Shown here: positions 13,836-14,670 of the stretch, piece after piece
Numbering within the stretch: the stretch's first letter is position 1
How the letters are laid out: each line of letters starts with the position of its first letter
Assembly (NCBI GenBank): GCA_900551235.1
Contig: URUU01000048.1
Coordinates: 1-14,670 of the forward strand
DNA length: 14,670 nt
Direction: 5' to 3'
Source: an uncultured Lachnospiraceae bacterium
GTDB lineage: Bacteria > Bacillota > Clostridia > Lachnospirales > Lachnospiraceae
Notes under the pieces: generated by a model
Told to the model about the DNA's origin: nothing
The model's input: only the letters and a program-made list of their open reading frames with translations
Database searches by the model: none
Position numbers and translations under genes: made by a program

Positions 13836-13854
13836 GTTCAAATTATACTTGAAC
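13836..13854. repeat. Dyad overlapping the gap -35 element
   Basis: GTTCAA (13836-13841) and TTGAAC (13849-13854) form a perfect 6-base dyad around a 7-base AT-rich centre. The right arm is the predicted gap -35 hexamer itself, so a repressor bound here would block RNA polymerase. Confidence 0.4.
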
Positions 13855-13877
13855 TTTCAGCGGAAATTAGGTAGAAT
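13849..13877 (+). promoter_or_regulatory. Sigma-A promoter for gap
   Basis: TTGAAC (13849-13854, 4 of 6), 17-base spacer, TAGAAT (13872-13877, 5 of 6). Predicted start is about 13884, leader about 68 bases, with AGGAGG (13938-13943) before ATG 13952. Confidence 0.6.
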
Positions 13878-13951
13878 AAAAGAAAGTTGTGGATTCTTTA
13901 ACAAACAAAGAACACAATCATACTATTTAACATAATAGGAGGAAATTAATC

Positions 13952-14670
13952 ATGGCAGTAAAAGTAGCAATTAATGGTTTTGGACGTATCGGACGTCTTG
14001 CATTCAGACAGATGTTTGGCGCAGAAGGATATGAAGTAGTAGCTATCAACGATCTGACTTCCCCGAAAATGCTGGCACACCTGTTAAAATATGATTCATC
14101 ACAGGGTAAATATGCACTGGCAGACACAGTATCAGCAGGTGAAGATTCTATCACAGTTGATGGAAAAGAGATCAAAATCTACGCTTTCCCGGATGCAAAC
14201 AACTGCCCATGGGGCGAGCTGGGTGTTGACGTAGTTCTGGAGTGCTCCGGATTCTACACATCCAAAGAAAAAGCTCAGGCTCATATCAATGCAGGTGCTC
14301 GTAAAGTTGTTATCTCTGCACCGGCAGGCAATGACCTTCCGACTATCGTTTACAATGTAAACCATGAGACACTGAAAGCTGAAGACCAGATCATTTCTGC
14401 AGCTTCCTGTACAACAAACTGTCTGGCACCGATGGCGAAAGCTCTGAACGAACTGGCTCCGATCAAATCCGGTATCATGGTAACTATCCATGCTTACACA
14501 GGTGATCAGATGACTCTGGACGGACCTCAGAGAAAAGGCGATCTGAGAAGATCCCGTGCAGCAGCAGTAAACATCGTTCCGAACAGCACAGGTGCTGCAA
14601 AAGCTATCGGTCTGGTTATCCCGGAACTGAACGGCAAACTGATCGGTTCTGCACAGCGTGTACCGACCCC
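13952..14670 (+). CDS. gap: Glyceraldehyde-3-phosphate dehydrogenase, cut by the window end
   Basis: Glycolytic enzyme that oxidises glyceraldehyde-3-phosphate to 1,3-bisphosphoglycerate with NAD. The frame is open to the last base, so only the first 239 or so of about 335 residues are seen. The N-terminus MAVKVAINGFGRIGRLAFRQ is the NAD-binding Rossmann motif, and the AINDLT that follows, with Asp at the end of the second strand, points to NAD rather than NADP. The catalytic cysteine is Cys153 in SAASCTTNCLAP. TIHAYTGDQMTLDGP and the loop RRSRAAAVNIVPNSTGAAKAIG are the substrate region. ATG 13952 follows AGGAGG by 8 bases. Codon choice from 13952 on looks more biased (many GTT, GCT and CTG codons) than in neighbouring genes, as expected of a highly expressed gene. 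It has its own promoter and is divergent from hisJ. Confidence 0.97.
   Translation, partial: MAVKVAINGFGRIGRLAFRQMFGAEGYEVVAINDLTSPKMLAHLLKYDSSQGKYALADTVSAGEDSITVDGKEIKIYAFPDANNCPWGELGVDVVLECSGFYTSKEKAQAHINAGARKVVISAPAGNDLPTIVYNVNHETLKAEDQIISAASCTTNCLAPMAKALNELAPIKSGIMVTIHAYTGDQMTLDGPQRKGDLRRSRAAAVNIVPNSTGAAKAIGLVIPELNGKLIGSAQRVPT

Noticed and set aside
1..14670. CRISPR arrays, tRNA or rRNA genes, insertion sequences, toxin-antitoxin or phage genes
   Set aside because: I read both strands for repeats, cloverleaf ends and transposase or phage motifs and saw none; the region is compact core chromosome.

Overview
The window looks like a chromosomal core region of a spore-forming, low-to-moderate GC Clostridia bacterium, most likely Lachnospiraceae (Blautia, Mediterraneibacter or Dorea type). 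This rests on the gene order nadK-argR-recN-spoIVB-spo0A, the protein sequences, A/G-rich Shine-Dalgarno sequences before nearly every gene, and a minimal clostridial ISC cluster. It is an inference from reading, since no database was searched. I saw no mobile element, CRISPR array, rRNA, tRNA or clear horizontal island, and no gene-free stretch exceeds 300 bases.

Layout. (1) Positions 1-2743, plus strand: the 3' part of NAD kinase, arginine repressor ArgR and DNA repair ATPase RecN, tightly packed and closed by a terminator at 2758-2808. (2) Positions 2930-5110: the SpoIVB protease behind a sigma-G-like promoter, then Spo0A, the master regulator of sporulation, with a 0A box in its own promoter. 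(3) Positions 5211-6656: glycogen synthase GlgA with its own promoter and a strong, probably bidirectional terminator. (4) Positions 6727-9375, minus strand: a secreted protein made only of cell-wall-binding repeats, two small CotF-like spore proteins behind a promoter that matches the sigma-G consensus exactly, and a SpoVB-like flippase. (5) Positions 9420-12937, plus strand: an Rrf2/IscR-type regulator, cysteine desulfurase, IscU/NifU scaffold and the tRNA thiolase MnmA. (6) Positions 12930-13730, minus strand: a HisJ-type histidinol phosphatase, convergent with and overlapping mnmA. (7) From 13952, plus strand: the 5' two thirds of glyceraldehyde-3-phosphate dehydrogenase.

How the genes fit together. 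Sporulation is the main theme: Spo0A triggers it, SpoIVB signals from forespore to mother cell, and the CotF-like pair has the same -10 heptamer as spoIVB, which suggests forespore expression. GlgA beside spo0A fits storage-polymer synthesis linked to sporulation. The second unit is a sulfur-trafficking operon in which the desulfurase supplies sulfur both to the IscU scaffold and to MnmA for wobble-uridine 2-thiolation, with the Rrf2 protein as the likely Fe-S-sensing regulator.

No wholly new system is evident. The best second looks are regulatory: the hairpin in the iscR leader whose 11-base arm recurs exactly after the desulfurase gene, the palindrome touching the Shine-Dalgarno of the coat-like operon, a terminator hidden in the hisJ coding end, and a dyad over the gap -35 element.
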